The position numbers were made by a program, and so were the translations under genes. This document shows, in pieces, positions 35,772 through 44,795 of a stretch of 64,000 nt of DNA. Below the pieces are notes generated by a model that ran no database searches, was not told where the DNA came from, and was given only the letters and a program-made list of their open reading frames with translations. This stretch comes from Thermosynechococcus sp. CL-1 (GTDB taxonomy: Bacteria; Cyanobacteriota; Cyanobacteriia; Thermosynechococcales; Thermosynechococcaceae): the NCBI RefSeq assembly GCF_008386235.1, contig NZ_CP040671.1:1490001-1554000 (forward strand). The letters are read 5' to 3'. Every line of letters begins with the position of its first letter. Position 1 is the first letter of the stretch.

Positions 35772-37460
35772 ATGATTCTCACTGAAAATCTCAATGTCCT
35801 CTGGGCGAGCGTCCTCTTTGAAACCCTCTATCGCTTGGGACTGCGGACAGTCGTTCTCTCGCCGGGATCACGTTCTGGACCATTGGCGATCGCGGCTGCT
35901 GCCCATCCCCATCTTGAGGCCCTGCCGATTCTTGACGAACGCTCGGCAGCTTTTTTTGCCCTTGGCTTTGTCCAACAGCAGGGACGACCCGTTGCCCTTG
36001 TCTGCACTTCAGGAACCGCTGCGGCCAATTTCTATCCTGCGATTATCGAAGCGAGTTTAAGTCATTTACCGTTAATTGTGCTGACCGCCGATCGCCCCCC
36101 CGAATTGCGCTTTTGCCAAGCGGGGCAAGCCATTGATCAGGTGCATCTCTATGGTCAGGCGGTACGTCACTATCGCGAACTAAGTCTGCCGGAACTTGCT
36201 TTGCTGCCCTACCTGCGGCAAACCCTCTGCCATAGCTGGCAAACTGCCCTCTGGCCAGATCCGGGGCCAGTCCATTTGAATATTCCCCTGCGGGATCCCC
36301 TTGACCTGCGCCCTGAGGCCAATTTTCATGGGGCACTTCCTGAAAACTTCTTTGATCAGGTGCAGCCCTTTGTGCCGCCTCGGGTTGTCACCGCTCTCCC
36401 TTGGCAAACATGGCAGCAGATGCAGCGGGGGTTAATTATTGCGGGGCCTAGTCATGGGGTGGATTCTCTAGCGGAAGCTGCCGCGATTGATCGCCTGAGT
36501 CGGTTTCTGCAGTGGCCAGTGCTTGCCGATGCCCTCTCCTACGCACGGGGGCTGCCCCACAGTATTACCCATTACGATCTGCTACTGCGAAATGCCCACC
36601 TACGGGAATCCTTGCGTCCTGAAGCAGTGATTCAACTGGGACCGCTGCCCACCAGTAAGACCCTGCGGGAGTGGCTGAGTGCCTGCGATCCGCTGATCTG
36701 GTGCTTTGACCCCACGGGCGATAACAACAATCCTCTCCATGGTCGCTGTCAGACGCTGGCGATCGCCCCCCAAGCGGTGGACTGCCCCCCCGACCCCCTA
36801 CCCCCCAACCCCTACCTCAAGGACTGGCAAGACCAAGACCAACGAATGCATGAGCAACTGCAGCGAACCTTTGAGGCCATTGATTGGTTCTGTGAGGCCA
36901 AGCTGATTTACCATCTGCCGCAGTGGTTGCCATCGCAAACGGCGATTTTTGTGGCCAGTAGTATGCCCGTGCGCGATGTTGAGAGTGTTTGGCGGGCGAG
37001 CGATCGCCACCATCGTTTTTACTTTAATCGAGGCGCCAACGGCATTGATGGCACATTATCTAGTGCCCTTGGGGTTGCCCATCGCGGTCAACCGACCCTC
37101 TTGATCACTGGGGATCTGGCCTGCTTGCACGATACCAATGGTTGGCTGATCACGCCACAGTTTCAGGGGTGTCTCACTGTACTGCTGATCAATAACAACG
37201 GCGGTGGTATTTTTGAGCATCTACCGATTCGGCAGTTTGATCCACCCTTTGAGGCCTTTTTTGCCACCCCCCAAGCGGTCAATTTTGCCCATCTTGCAGC
37301 GGCCTACGGTATTCCCTATCACTGCTTACAGGATTGGGCGGATGTGCAAACCCAACTTTCCCTTGCCCCTTGGCCAAAAATACGGCTTTTGGAATTTAGG
37401 AGCGATCGCCACCAGAACGCCCAATGGCGACAGCAGGTGCTGGCTCACCTTGGGATCTGA
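35772..37460 (+). CDS. menD: 2-succinyl-5-enolpyruvyl-6-hydroxy-3-cyclohexene-1-carboxylate synthase
   Basis: Thiamin-diphosphate enzyme that joins isochorismate and 2-oxoglutarate in the naphthoquinone pathway, giving phylloquinone for photosystem I in cyanobacteria. 562 residues. Motifs are VVLSPGSRSGPLAIAA with the conserved SPGSRS, ERSAAFFALGFVQQQGRPVALVCTSGTAAANFYPAI, TADRPPELR, and the cofactor-binding GDLACLHDTNGWL to NNNGGGIFEHLP. The ATG is at 35772. The stop lies 11 bp before the stop of the convergent coiled-coil gene. Confidence 0.97.
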   Translation: MILTENLNVLWASVLFETLYRLGLRTVVLSPGSRSGPLAIAAAAHPHLEALPILDERSAAFFALGFVQQQGRPVALVCTSGTAAANFYPAIIEASLSHLPLIVLTADRPPELRFCQAGQAIDQVHLYGQAVRHYRELSLPELALLPYLRQTLCHSWQTALWPDPGPVHLNIPLRDPLDLRPEANFHGALPENFFDQVQPFVPPRVVTALPWQTWQQMQRGLIIAGPSHGVDSLAEAAAIDRLSRFLQWPVLADALSYARGLPHSITHYDLLLRNAHLRESLRPEAVIQLGPLPTSKTLREWLSACDPLIWCFDPTGDNNNPLHGRCQTLAIAPQAVDCPPDPLPPNPYLKDWQDQDQRMHEQLQRTFEAIDWFCEAKLIYHLPQWLPSQTAIFVASSMPVRDVESVWRASDRHHRFYFNRGANGIDGTLSSALGVAHRGQPTLLITGDLACLHDTNGWLITPQFQGCLTVLLINNNGGGIFEHLPIRQFDPPFEAFFATPQAVNFAHLAAAYGIPYHCLQDWADVQTQLSLAPWPKIRLLEFRSDRHQNAQWRQQVLAHLGI

Positions 37461-37471
37461 CTTGTGGTATC

Positions 37472-37831
37472 TCAGTGGCTGTGGATGTGGTGGGAGAGCA
37501 ACTGTTCCTCCAGAGCAGCAATCTGGTTGTAGGCCGCCGTGAGTTGTGCCGTGAGCCGTTGAATTTGCACCTCTGGACTCAGGGGGCGATCGCCACTGAG
37601 GTTGCGTGTTTGGCTATAGTCATCATCCACCAGAATATCCTTGTGTTCTGGGGTACTCACCAAAGGACGCGGTTTGGGCAGGGGATTCTGCTCAGTGGAA
37701 GTTACGGGCAGAGGCTTGAGCCGCCCCTCCTCTAGGGCCTTAGAAACCTTTTGGTTGAGTTGTTCAACGATCTGGTAGAGGGCATCAATTTTGTTACTCA
37801 GAACCAGAATCTGCTTATGTAATAAATCCAC
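37472..37831 (-). CDS. Small coiled-coil protein, unknown function
   Basis: 119 residues from a GTG at 37831, with GAGG about 10 bp upstream. Two predicted coiled-coil segments flank a Pro/Thr-rich linker: residues 3-35 (LLHKQILVLSNKIDALYQIVEQLNQKV) and 88-113 (VQIQRLTAQLTAAYNQIAALEEQLL). The C terminus is HHIHSH. I do not recognise a family. Composition is like the neighbours. Confidence 0.7.
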   Translation of the reverse strand: MDLLHKQILVLSNKIDALYQIVEQLNQKVSKALEEGRLKPLPVTSTEQNPLPKPRPLVSTPEHKDILVDDDYSQTRNLSGDRPLSPEVQIQRLTAQLTAAYNQIAALEEQLLSHHIHSH

Positions 37832-38273
37832 AGGTCAAATCCTCTCGTGGTGAAATGCTGTAGTTGTCAACTCAACTGCCTCTGGAGAAAATAGCGGTGC
37901 AAGGCATTGCTAACCCTAGGCACTGGAAATACGCTTGATAAGATAAATTAGGCATTTCTCCAAGCGTAGGGTGCCTAGAGCTAGGAGCATCGAGTGCGGA
38001 GACCAAGCTTGCCGAAAAACAAGGATATTACTATAGATCCAGCCTAGGGAAAGTCACTCGCCAATGGCAACTTTTTCAAAAAGACTTAAGACCAAGTAAA
38101 CTTTTGTAAAAGTATGGATCGTTTTATCAATGCAGAACACCTACCGACAAGTAATATTCCTAAAGAACTTCACACTTGGCTGAGCGAGGGTAGCTAGCTT
38201 TAACTCTCTCACTTGTTGTTTGATATGGGTTGATCAACGTTCTATCAACTGCCCTAGCCTTTGGAGACAGACG
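37832..38273. other. 442-bp intergenic region without recognised gene
   Basis: AT-richer than the flanks. A 27-codon frame from the ATG at 38114 to TAG at 38197 (MDRFINAEHLPTS...) has no recognisable family. The left part has inverted GGTGCCTAG/CTAGGC elements around 37900-37985 that could fold, but nothing identifiable as a known RNA. It separates divergent genes, so it should hold promoters for both. Confidence 0.4.
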
Positions 38274-41036
38274 GTGGAAATTCAGCGACTAACCCTAAAA
38301 AACTTTAAGACCCACCGCGATCGTACGTTTGAGTTTCTGCCCGGTGTGAATGTCATCTGTGGCGAGAATGGTGCGGGCAAAACCAGTATTTTTGAAGCCA
38401 TTGCTTGGGTGCTCTTTGATGCTACGTCGGGGTATGGCAGTGGCTTTAATAAGGTCATTATTCGCAAGGGTGCTAAACGCGCCGAAGCCACAGTTCAGTT
38501 TATCTCGGCAGCAGATGGTCGCTCCTATGTGGTACGGCGCAATACGCAAACGGGGTACGCGATTTATGACCCCCAAGTGGGAGACCTCGGTCTTTCGTTG
38601 CGTGAAGATGTGCAGGTGTGGTTGCAGGAGCACCTCGGTATCCGCAGTGCCTTTCCGCTTCGGGATCTCTTTGAGCAGATCATTGGCATTCCCCAAGGGA
38701 TGATCACGGCGGATTTTCTCAAGCCACCCGCCCAGCGGCGGCAAGTTTTTGAACCGATTTTGCAAGTCAGTGACTATCGCCAAGCCTTTGACAATGCCCT
38801 TGCCCTCGTGAATTTTTCCCAAGAGCAGGTGGTGTCCCTAGAGCGGCAGTTGGCGGTGCAAAAACAGGAACTGGCCACGCGATCGCAATATGAACAACAG
38901 GCAACCGCCTTGGCAGCGGAGCTAGAGCGTGATCGCCAGCAGTGCGAGGAATTACACCAACAATGTCAGGCCTTAGCCACTGAAAAACAGCAATATGAAG
39001 CTGCCGTTGAAACCCTGAACCGTCTTGCGCAAACCTGTCAGCGCCTCGAAGCCCAACTCCATCAGCAGGAGGAACTGTGTCGCGATCGCCAACAGCAGTT
39101 GAGCGTTGCCCGCGCAAGCCAAGCCCAGTGCCAGCAATTGCAAGCCGACTACGATCGCTATCGGCAGCAGGAGAGCCGCTACCAAGAACTCGAGCAGCAA
39201 CTGCGGGGACGAGCTGCCCTTGAGCAGAACATCCGCAAGCTAGAGCAACAGCAACACAAGCTGGCTACCCAATTGGCCAGTATTGAAAGCCAACGTCAAG
39301 CGATCGCCACCATTGCCAGCCAACTCGCGGCCCTTGAACCCCAAATTGCTGCTGCCGACGCCCTCGATGCCGAAATTGCCCCCCTTGAGGCGCGCTACCA
39401 ACAAGCCCAGCAGGCGGATCAAGAACTGCGCCACCTCAAGCAACAAGCGGCAACGTTGCAAGCCCGCCTTGAGGAAATGGCGCAACAGGTGCAAGCCCTA
39501 GAGCAACAGCGTCCCTTAGCCGCCACCTTGAGCGCTAAACAGGCAGAATGGGAGCGACTCCAAGCCCAACTCAGCCACGCCACCGCCGCCCATGCCTTTG
39601 CTGCCACCCTTGATCCCATTCTCAATACGGCTCAAAGCCACGCTACGGCAACCGATCCCCTTGTCACAGCGGCCATGACAAGCCTTACAGCGGCACAGCA
39701 ATTTTCCCTCGTTGCCACCGCCATTCAAGAGGGGCTAGAAGCACTTCAGCAGCTTCAGCAGAATTATCACTGGCTTTTGGATCAACTCACGGCACTGCGA
39801 CAAACCCTCACGGATCCTGCCGCTATTCCCGCCCTCAACCAGACGTTAAAACAGTTAGAAACTGACATTGCCCGTGCTGCCGCAGCAGAACGATCCCTCT
39901 TGCAAGCCCAAGCCCTTGAGGAGGAACGCAGCCGTTTGGCAGCAGAGCTTAAGCAGTTGGGCGATCGCCAGCAAACCGTAGAACCCCTAAGCAAAGAACT
40001 CACTGATTTAGAACGCCGCTTGAACGAGTTACGGAAAGAACGCGCCAACCTTGGCCAACCCCATGCCCAGCGGCAACTGTTACTGGAGCAGCAGGCAGCA
40101 GCCCCCCAACTGGAAGCCGACTACGCACGTTTGGGCAGCGAACAAGCCAGCCTACAAGCTCGCCTCACCCCCCTTTATGAGGAACGCCAACATTACGCCA
40201 CCCTTGAGGAACAGCGGCAACAGCTTAGGGATGAACTAGCTAGCTTGCGTCCCAGCTATGATACCTATCTCCAACACCAGCAGCAGGCCGCCCAAGTAGA
40301 GAGCTATGAAGCTGCCCTGCGAACAGCCACCCAATCCGCCCATGAATTGCAAGCTGCCCTTGCCAAAGCCCAAGCAGAGTACAACGCCCAAGAGCAAGGG
40401 GTCGATTTAGCCGCTCTGGAAGCCGTGCGCGATCGCTACGAGCAGCTACACCGCGAGTATCAACGGCTCCTTGGTGCGATTCCTGAAAAAGAAAAGCAGT
40501 ACCAAACCTGCCTTGCCACCCTCAAGCATCTTGATGAAGTCGCCACCGAAAAGGAAAAGACACTGCAAAAGCTCGTAGCGGCACAAAAACACCACTCTCT
40601 GATTGAGACGGCCCGCGACATTTTCAAAAAGAGCGGTCCCCGGGTTGGTGAAGCCTATTTGCACACCGTTTCCAGCGAAGCCGATCGCCTGCTGCGCGAA
40701 CTTCTCAACCGTCCCGATGTGGCGCTCCAGTGGACGGCAGACTACGAAATTCAAGTGAACGAGGGCGGCTACTGGCGACCCTTCAAAAGCCTCTCTGGCG
40801 GCGAGCAAATGTGTGCTGCCCTTGCGGTGCGCTTAGCCTTGTTGCGGGTACTGGTCAACACCGACATTGCCTTCTTTGATGAACCGACCACCAATATGGA
40901 TCAGGTGCGCCGCCAACAACTGGCCGAGAGCCTGAGCAATCTCAGAAGTTTTCATCAACTTTTTGTGATTAGCCACGATGAAACCTTTGAAGCCCTCACC
41001 GAGCACACGATCCATCTGGAGCGATCGCTCCCTTAG
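38274..41036 (+). CDS. SbcC/Rad50-like SMC-family ATPase
   Basis: 920 residues starting at a GTG at 38274 (MEIQRLTLKNFKTHRD), with GGAG 7 bp upstream. Walker A GENGAGKTS is near 35-43, the ABC signature LSGGEQM near 839-845, and Walker B DIAFFDEPTTNMD near 865-877. The 600 residues between them are two long Gln/Ala/Glu-rich coiled coils. No CxxC zinc-hook motif is present at the apex, so it departs from canonical SbcC/Rad50. No sbcD nuclease gene is adjacent. A role in DNA end processing is a family inference. Confidence 0.88.
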   Translation: MEIQRLTLKNFKTHRDRTFEFLPGVNVICGENGAGKTSIFEAIAWVLFDATSGYGSGFNKVIIRKGAKRAEATVQFISAADGRSYVVRRNTQTGYAIYDPQVGDLGLSLREDVQVWLQEHLGIRSAFPLRDLFEQIIGIPQGMITADFLKPPAQRRQVFEPILQVSDYRQAFDNALALVNFSQEQVVSLERQLAVQKQELATRSQYEQQATALAAELERDRQQCEELHQQCQALATEKQQYEAAVETLNRLAQTCQRLEAQLHQQEELCRDRQQQLSVARASQAQCQQLQADYDRYRQQESRYQELEQQLRGRAALEQNIRKLEQQQHKLATQLASIESQRQAIATIASQLAALEPQIAAADALDAEIAPLEARYQQAQQADQELRHLKQQAATLQARLEEMAQQVQALEQQRPLAATLSAKQAEWERLQAQLSHATAAHAFAATLDPILNTAQSHATATDPLVTAAMTSLTAAQQFSLVATAIQEGLEALQQLQQNYHWLLDQLTALRQTLTDPAAIPALNQTLKQLETDIARAAAAERSLLQAQALEEERSRLAAELKQLGDRQQTVEPLSKELTDLERRLNELRKERANLGQPHAQRQLLLEQQAAAPQLEADYARLGSEQASLQARLTPLYEERQHYATLEEQRQQLRDELASLRPSYDTYLQHQQQAAQVESYEAALRTATQSAHELQAALAKAQAEYNAQEQGVDLAALEAVRDRYEQLHREYQRLLGAIPEKEKQYQTCLATLKHLDEVATEKEKTLQKLVAAQKHHSLIETARDIFKKSGPRVGEAYLHTVSSEADRLLRELLNRPDVALQWTADYEIQVNEGGYWRPFKSLSGGEQMCAALAVRLALLRVLVNTDIAFFDEPTTNMDQVRRQQLAESLSNLRSFHQLFVISHDETFEALTEHTIHLERSLP

Positions 41037-41170
41037 GCGTAGGCCGTGTGGAGTGCCCACCAAATGAGTGCCGCAATAAAGCCAAGAATCAAAACGGCAG
41101 AAATCGCGATCATCGCTGGGCTGTCAGCACCATCAAACTTCATAATGCCGCGATTAAAATCCGTGGCCAT
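41033..41170 (-). CDS. 45-residue single-span membrane protein (small gene)
   Basis: From the ATG at 41170: a polar N terminus (MATDFNRGIMKFDGADSP), then one hydrophobic helix (about 19-39, AMIAISAVLILGFIAALIWW) and a short ALHTAYA tail. GGAG lies about 9 bp upstream. The stop shares the bases TTAG with the stop of the SbcC-like gene. A TATAAAT -10-like element on the minus strand (41271 to 41265) and a perfect CRP palindrome precede it. It resembles small thylakoid membrane proteins but I cannot name it. Confidence 0.72.
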   Translation of the reverse strand: MATDFNRGIMKFDGADSPAMIAISAVLILGFIAALIWWALHTAYA

Positions 41171-41486
41171 AGGAATAAACTCCAAGCACCATTGAATCCA
41201 CAGTAACCAAATTAATTTTAGGCTGTTCTTCTGGCAGCGGGGTTAAGGATAACGATTTATTACAATTTATAGCGCTCTCTAAAAACCCTCTTAAATGTGA
41301 TCAATATCACAGCCATCTCAAGTAAGACAGGCAAAGGTAGAAGTAAGCACACAGCCTAGACCACTTGTTGAAGTGTCACGTTTTGTAACGTTGCTCCTGC
41401 CCTAACTCAAGATGAAGGCGGGGAGTATTCAGATTTGCAGAGGGGATGATTTCTTGAGGGCTGTTGAAACACGGGGGATAGAGATA
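41171..41486. other. 316-bp divergent intergenic region
   Basis: Contains the CRP palindrome (41296-41311) and the minus-strand -10-like element at 41265-41271. An in-frame extension of the FHA gene back to 41412 is not conserved and is treated as noncoding. No RNA gene recognised. Confidence 0.5.
41296..41311. promoter_or_regulatory. CRP/SyCrp1-like binding site, perfect palindrome
   Basis: TGTGATCAATATCACA is an exact TGTGA-N6-TCACA and sits in the extended context TAAATGTGATC. On the minus strand the TATAAAT ending near 41265 places its centre about 44 bp upstream of the expected start of the 45-aa gene, close to the class II distance. On the plus strand it is about 180 bp before the FHA gene. 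Confidence 0.72.
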
Positions 41487-42227
41487 ATGAATAGCCTGCA
41501 ACAGGAACGTCACGTCTTAATTTTGAATACCGTGGGTGGCCGGCGGGCGATCGCCCTTGAGGCAGCGGCCTACTCCCTTGGGCGCGATGAGAGTAATGCC
41601 ATTGTTATTGACTTTGAAACCGTTTCCCGCCAGCACGCTATTCTCCTGCGGGTACCTGTCCCCGGTACCACCAGCTATCGCTATCGTTTGGTGGATGGCA
41701 ATGCCAATGGTAAGCCCAGTACCAACGGCACCTTTGTCAATGGCAAGCGCATCAGTAGCCATGAATTGCAGCACGGCGATGTGATTCTCTTTGGTCGTAA
41801 AGCCAAGGCTTCCTATCTCATGCTCTCGATGGCGGATACCGAGTTCAGCCAATATCTGCAATCCATTGCCTTCCAAAGCATTAAATCCGATCTGCGGGGT
41901 GCCAAGGAAACCCTTGTGGGTATGGAGCTAAGTGGCGAACTGCGGCGAACCCCGAGCCGTGAATTGGTGGCAGCGGCAGCCACGCAGTTACATCCTGAAG
42001 CCGAACCCGCAAAAGAGACCTTGGCCAGTGAGAGCGACAGGGAGCCGCAGGGGAACAACAAAGAAACCGTCCATGAAAAAGAGAGCCAAGGCTCAAAAAC
42101 CAGCCTCGTGGGTCTAGGGGCGATCGCCCTGGTGGTTGTTGCCATTATCGCAGGAGCCGTCTGGCGATCGGGCTTCTCCCCCAGTCAACCGCAGGGTACA
42201 CCACCTGCCACTCAAACCCGCCACTAG
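41487..42227 (+). CDS. FHA-domain protein with C-terminal membrane anchor
   Basis: 246 residues from the ATG at 41487, which follows a purine-rich GGGGGATAGAG stretch. The forkhead-associated domain (about 10-100) has YSLGRDESNAIVIDFETVSRQHAILLR and STNGTFVNGKRISSHELQHGDVILFG, with the conserved GR, S-R-H and NG positions that bind phosphothreonine. A linker follows, and a hydrophobic segment near 212-232 (LVGLGAIALVVVAIIAGAVW) anchors the protein with the FHA part in the cytoplasm. Partner kinase unknown. Confidence 0.9.
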   Translation: MNSLQQERHVLILNTVGGRRAIALEAAAYSLGRDESNAIVIDFETVSRQHAILLRVPVPGTTSYRYRLVDGNANGKPSTNGTFVNGKRISSHELQHGDVILFGRKAKASYLMLSMADTEFSQYLQSIAFQSIKSDLRGAKETLVGMELSGELRRTPSRELVAAAATQLHPEAEPAKETLASESDREPQGNNKETVHEKESQGSKTSLVGLGAIALVVVAIIAGAVWRSGFSPSQPQGTPPATQTRH

Positions 42228-42426
42228 CTCAACCCAGATCCTGCATTGCTTTGATAAATAGTTTCAAAGTATAAACAATTCCGTATAACAGTCGTTCCCC
42301 TGAGTCCCTTTGCTAAAATGAAAGCAATATAGAATGCGTTCTACAACTGCCTGTGGGGTTGCGATCGCTCTGGGTTAAGCGGACAAACAGACAGGCATTT
42401 CAAAAGCAAGTTTTAGGAGAGCTTGA

Positions 42427-42753
42427 ATGACAAAGCGGGATCATAGCAAAGTTTATAATGTCACACTGGTCAATGAAGCAAAAGGCTTGAATAAAACCAT
42501 TCGTGTTCATGCCGACGAGTACATTCTTGATGCTGCCGAAGCCCAAGGTATTGCTTTGCCCTACTCCTGCCGCGCCGGTGCCTGCGTCAACTGTGCTGGT
42601 CGGATCATCAAAGGCACGGTGGATCAGTCGGATCACTCCTTTTTGAAGCCTAAGGAGTTGGATGCTGGATTTGTGCTCCTGTGTGCAGCCTATCCCACGT
42701 CCGATTGTGTGATCTCAACCCACGAAGAAGATAACTTACTGAACTTGACTTAA
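42427..42753 (+). CDS. Plant-type 2Fe-2S ferredoxin
   Basis: 108 residues. The cluster motif is [15 protein letters not shown] with three cysteines, and the fourth lies in [13 protein letters not shown], the CX4CX2CX~30C pattern of plant-type ferredoxins. It is a soluble electron carrier; compared with the main photosynthetic ferredoxin it has an N-terminal extension and VN rather than ST in the motif, so it is probably a minor isoform. A TAGGAGAG ribosome binding site lies 6-7 bp before the ATG, and a hairpin terminator follows. Confidence 0.93.
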   Translation: MTKRDHSKVYNVTLVNEAKGLNKTIRVHADEYILDAAEAQGIALPYSCRAGACVNCAGRIIKGTVDQSDHSFLKPKELDAGFVLLCAAYPTSDCVISTHEEDNLLNLT

Positions 42754-42809
42754 TCTTTTAGTTAATTTCGTCATTATTATCGCTCAAAAATTAAGTACCC
42801 CGTAGGGGC

Positions 42810-42842
42810 AAGACCACAAGTTTTGCTAGGTGGTCTTTTATT
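42810..42842 (+). terminator. Rho-independent terminator after the ferredoxin gene
   Basis: Stem AAGACCAC (42810-42817) pairs with GTGGTCTT (42830-42837) around a 12-base loop and runs into TTATT. It lies 57 bp beyond the ferredoxin stop and 34 bp before the end of the convergent glmS gene. Confidence 0.75.
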
Positions 42843-42875
42843 AGTTATTGACATTGCCGTCGGTGCAATACAAGG

Positions 42876-44756
42876 TTATTCAACAGTTACTGACTTGGCG
42901 AGGTTGCGGGGTTGATCGACATCTAAGCCACGGCGAGCAGCAATGTGATACGCCAACAGTTGCAGGGGGATCACCGTCAGGATCGGGGAGAGAAGCTCAT
43001 CGACCTCGGGTACAGGTAAAAGGTTATCGAAGGTGTGCTGGGCTTCGGCTTCGTCAAGGGGGGTAACACCAATGAGGCGGGCATCGCGGGCACGGGCTTC
43101 TTGGGCATTGGAGAGGACTTTCTCAAAGACACTGCCAGGCATGGCGATCGTGACCACCGGTACTTTGGCATCGAGCAGGGCGATCGGGCCATGTTTCATC
43201 TCACCCGCAGGATACCCCTCGGCATGAATATAGCTAATTTCCTTGAGTTTGAGGGCACCTTCGAGGGCAATGGGAAAGTTGATGCCCCGTCCCAAAAAGA
43301 TAAAGTCTTGGGTCTCGGAAAAGTCATGGGAGAGAGCTTCAATATAGCGTTCTTGGCTCTCTAAGATTTGCTCCATCTGGGCAGGCAATTGGCGCAAGCC
43401 AGTGACGAGTTCCGCCAAGCGGGAGCGATCGCAAGACTGCCGCTGCCATGCCAACTCCAAGGTCAGCAGATAGAAGGCCATCAACTGGGCAACGAATGTT
43501 TTTGTGGCGGCTACACCAATTTCAATGCCGGCACGGGTATCAATAATGTGGGGCACCAGATGCCCAAGACTACTTTCTGGGCGATTGGTAATCCCCAGCA
43601 AACGAGGTTGGAGAGCACCCTCGAGTCCTTGGCGGCGTTTTAGCTCCATCTCTAGAGCGGCAAGGGTGTCGGCTGTTTCCCCTGACTGGGTGACGCCAAT
43701 GGTGAGGGTATGGGGTAGCAGGGGTGGGGGCGCATAGCGAAACTCTGAGGCATATTGCACACTGGTGGGAATCTGGGCGATTTGCTCAAGAAGATATTTG
43801 CCCACAAGGCCAGCGTGCCAACTGGTGCCACAGGCAACAATTTGAATGTGCTGCAGATTTTCGAGGAGGCTGGGGTCTAGGTGCAACTGCACCGGGCTAC
43901 AGGAACTGTTCTCATCCCAATCGGCTCGCAAATAGTCCTCTAAACAGGTGCGCACCACCCCCGGCTGCTCATAGATTTCCTTGAGCATGTAGTGCTTAAA
44001 GCCCTGCTTTTCCACCATGACGGGGTTCCAGTTGAGGGTGCGAGGGGTTTTGCGTAGGCGATGTCCCGCAAAGTCATAGACTTCAACCCCTGTGGGCGTC
44101 AACCGAGCCAGTTCGCCATTTTCCAGCGGCAATACAGCACGGGTATAGGGAATGATCGCTGGGGTATCGGAGGCGCAGAAGAATTCCCCTTGGCCAAAGC
44201 CAATGACAAGAGGGGCTTGCTGCCGGGCCACGATCAATTCATCGGGATAATCCGCACAAATAACGGCGATCGCAAACGCCCCTTCCAGTTGATGAACCGC
44301 TTGGCGTACTGCTTCTAGGAGGCCATTGGCGGTGGGGGTCTCAGGCAACGCTTCGGCAATCAGGTGGGGAATGACTTCTGTATCGGTCTCGGAGCGGAAA
44401 ATGTGCCCCCGCGCTTGGAGTTGCTCCCGCAGTTCACGGTAGTTTTCAATGATGCCATTTTGCACCACGGCTAGGCGATCGCGACTGTCGCGATGAGGGT
44501 GGGCATTGTGTTCCTCTGGTTTACCGTGGGTCGCCCAACGGGTGTGGCCAATGCCAACATGGGCAATCATGTCCAGCTGTTCGACCTTCTCAGCCAAGTT
44601 GTGGAGTTTGCCCTTGGCGCGCACACAGAGGAGTTCGCCCTCATTGAGTGTGGCAATGCCAGCGGAATCATAGCCTCGATATTCCAGCTTTTGCAGCCCC
44701 TGAAGCAGGACTTGGGCTGCTCGCTGTGGGCCAATATAACCAACAATGCCACACAT
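42876..44756 (-). CDS. glmS: Glutamine-fructose-6-phosphate aminotransferase (isomerizing)
   Basis: First step of UDP-GlcNAc synthesis. 626 residues. The N-terminal glutaminase starts MCGIVGYIG with Cys2 becoming the catalytic N-terminal Cys, and has GIGHTRWATHGKPEEHNAHPH. Two SIS domains follow with VACGTSWHAGLVGKY, GVTQSGETADTLAAL and FLGRGINFPIALEGALKLKEISYIHAEGYPAGEMKHGPIAL. The C terminus LDVDQPRNLAKSVTVE is invariant in the family. It lies 39 bp after a small unknown gene on the same strand. Confidence 0.98.
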   Translation of the reverse strand: MCGIVGYIGPQRAAQVLLQGLQKLEYRGYDSAGIATLNEGELLCVRAKGKLHNLAEKVEQLDMIAHVGIGHTRWATHGKPEEHNAHPHRDSRDRLAVVQNGIIENYRELREQLQARGHIFRSETDTEVIPHLIAEALPETPTANGLLEAVRQAVHQLEGAFAIAVICADYPDELIVARQQAPLVIGFGQGEFFCASDTPAIIPYTRAVLPLENGELARLTPTGVEVYDFAGHRLRKTPRTLNWNPVMVEKQGFKHYMLKEIYEQPGVVRTCLEDYLRADWDENSSCSPVQLHLDPSLLENLQHIQIVACGTSWHAGLVGKYLLEQIAQIPTSVQYASEFRYAPPPLLPHTLTIGVTQSGETADTLAALEMELKRRQGLEGALQPRLLGITNRPESSLGHLVPHIIDTRAGIEIGVAATKTFVAQLMAFYLLTLELAWQRQSCDRSRLAELVTGLRQLPAQMEQILESQERYIEALSHDFSETQDFIFLGRGINFPIALEGALKLKEISYIHAEGYPAGEMKHGPIALLDAKVPVVTIAMPGSVFEKVLSNAQEARARDARLIGVTPLDEAEAQHTFDNLLPVPEVDELLSPILTVIPLQLLAYHIAARRGLDVDQPRNLAKSVTVE

Positions 44757-44795
44757 AATTTATAGACCTCGTAAGCTGAGAGAAACAGGAGTGCT

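Noticed and set aside
38114-38197. 27-codon peptide in the intergenic region
   Set aside because: No ribosome binding site or recognisable family; kept only as a note.
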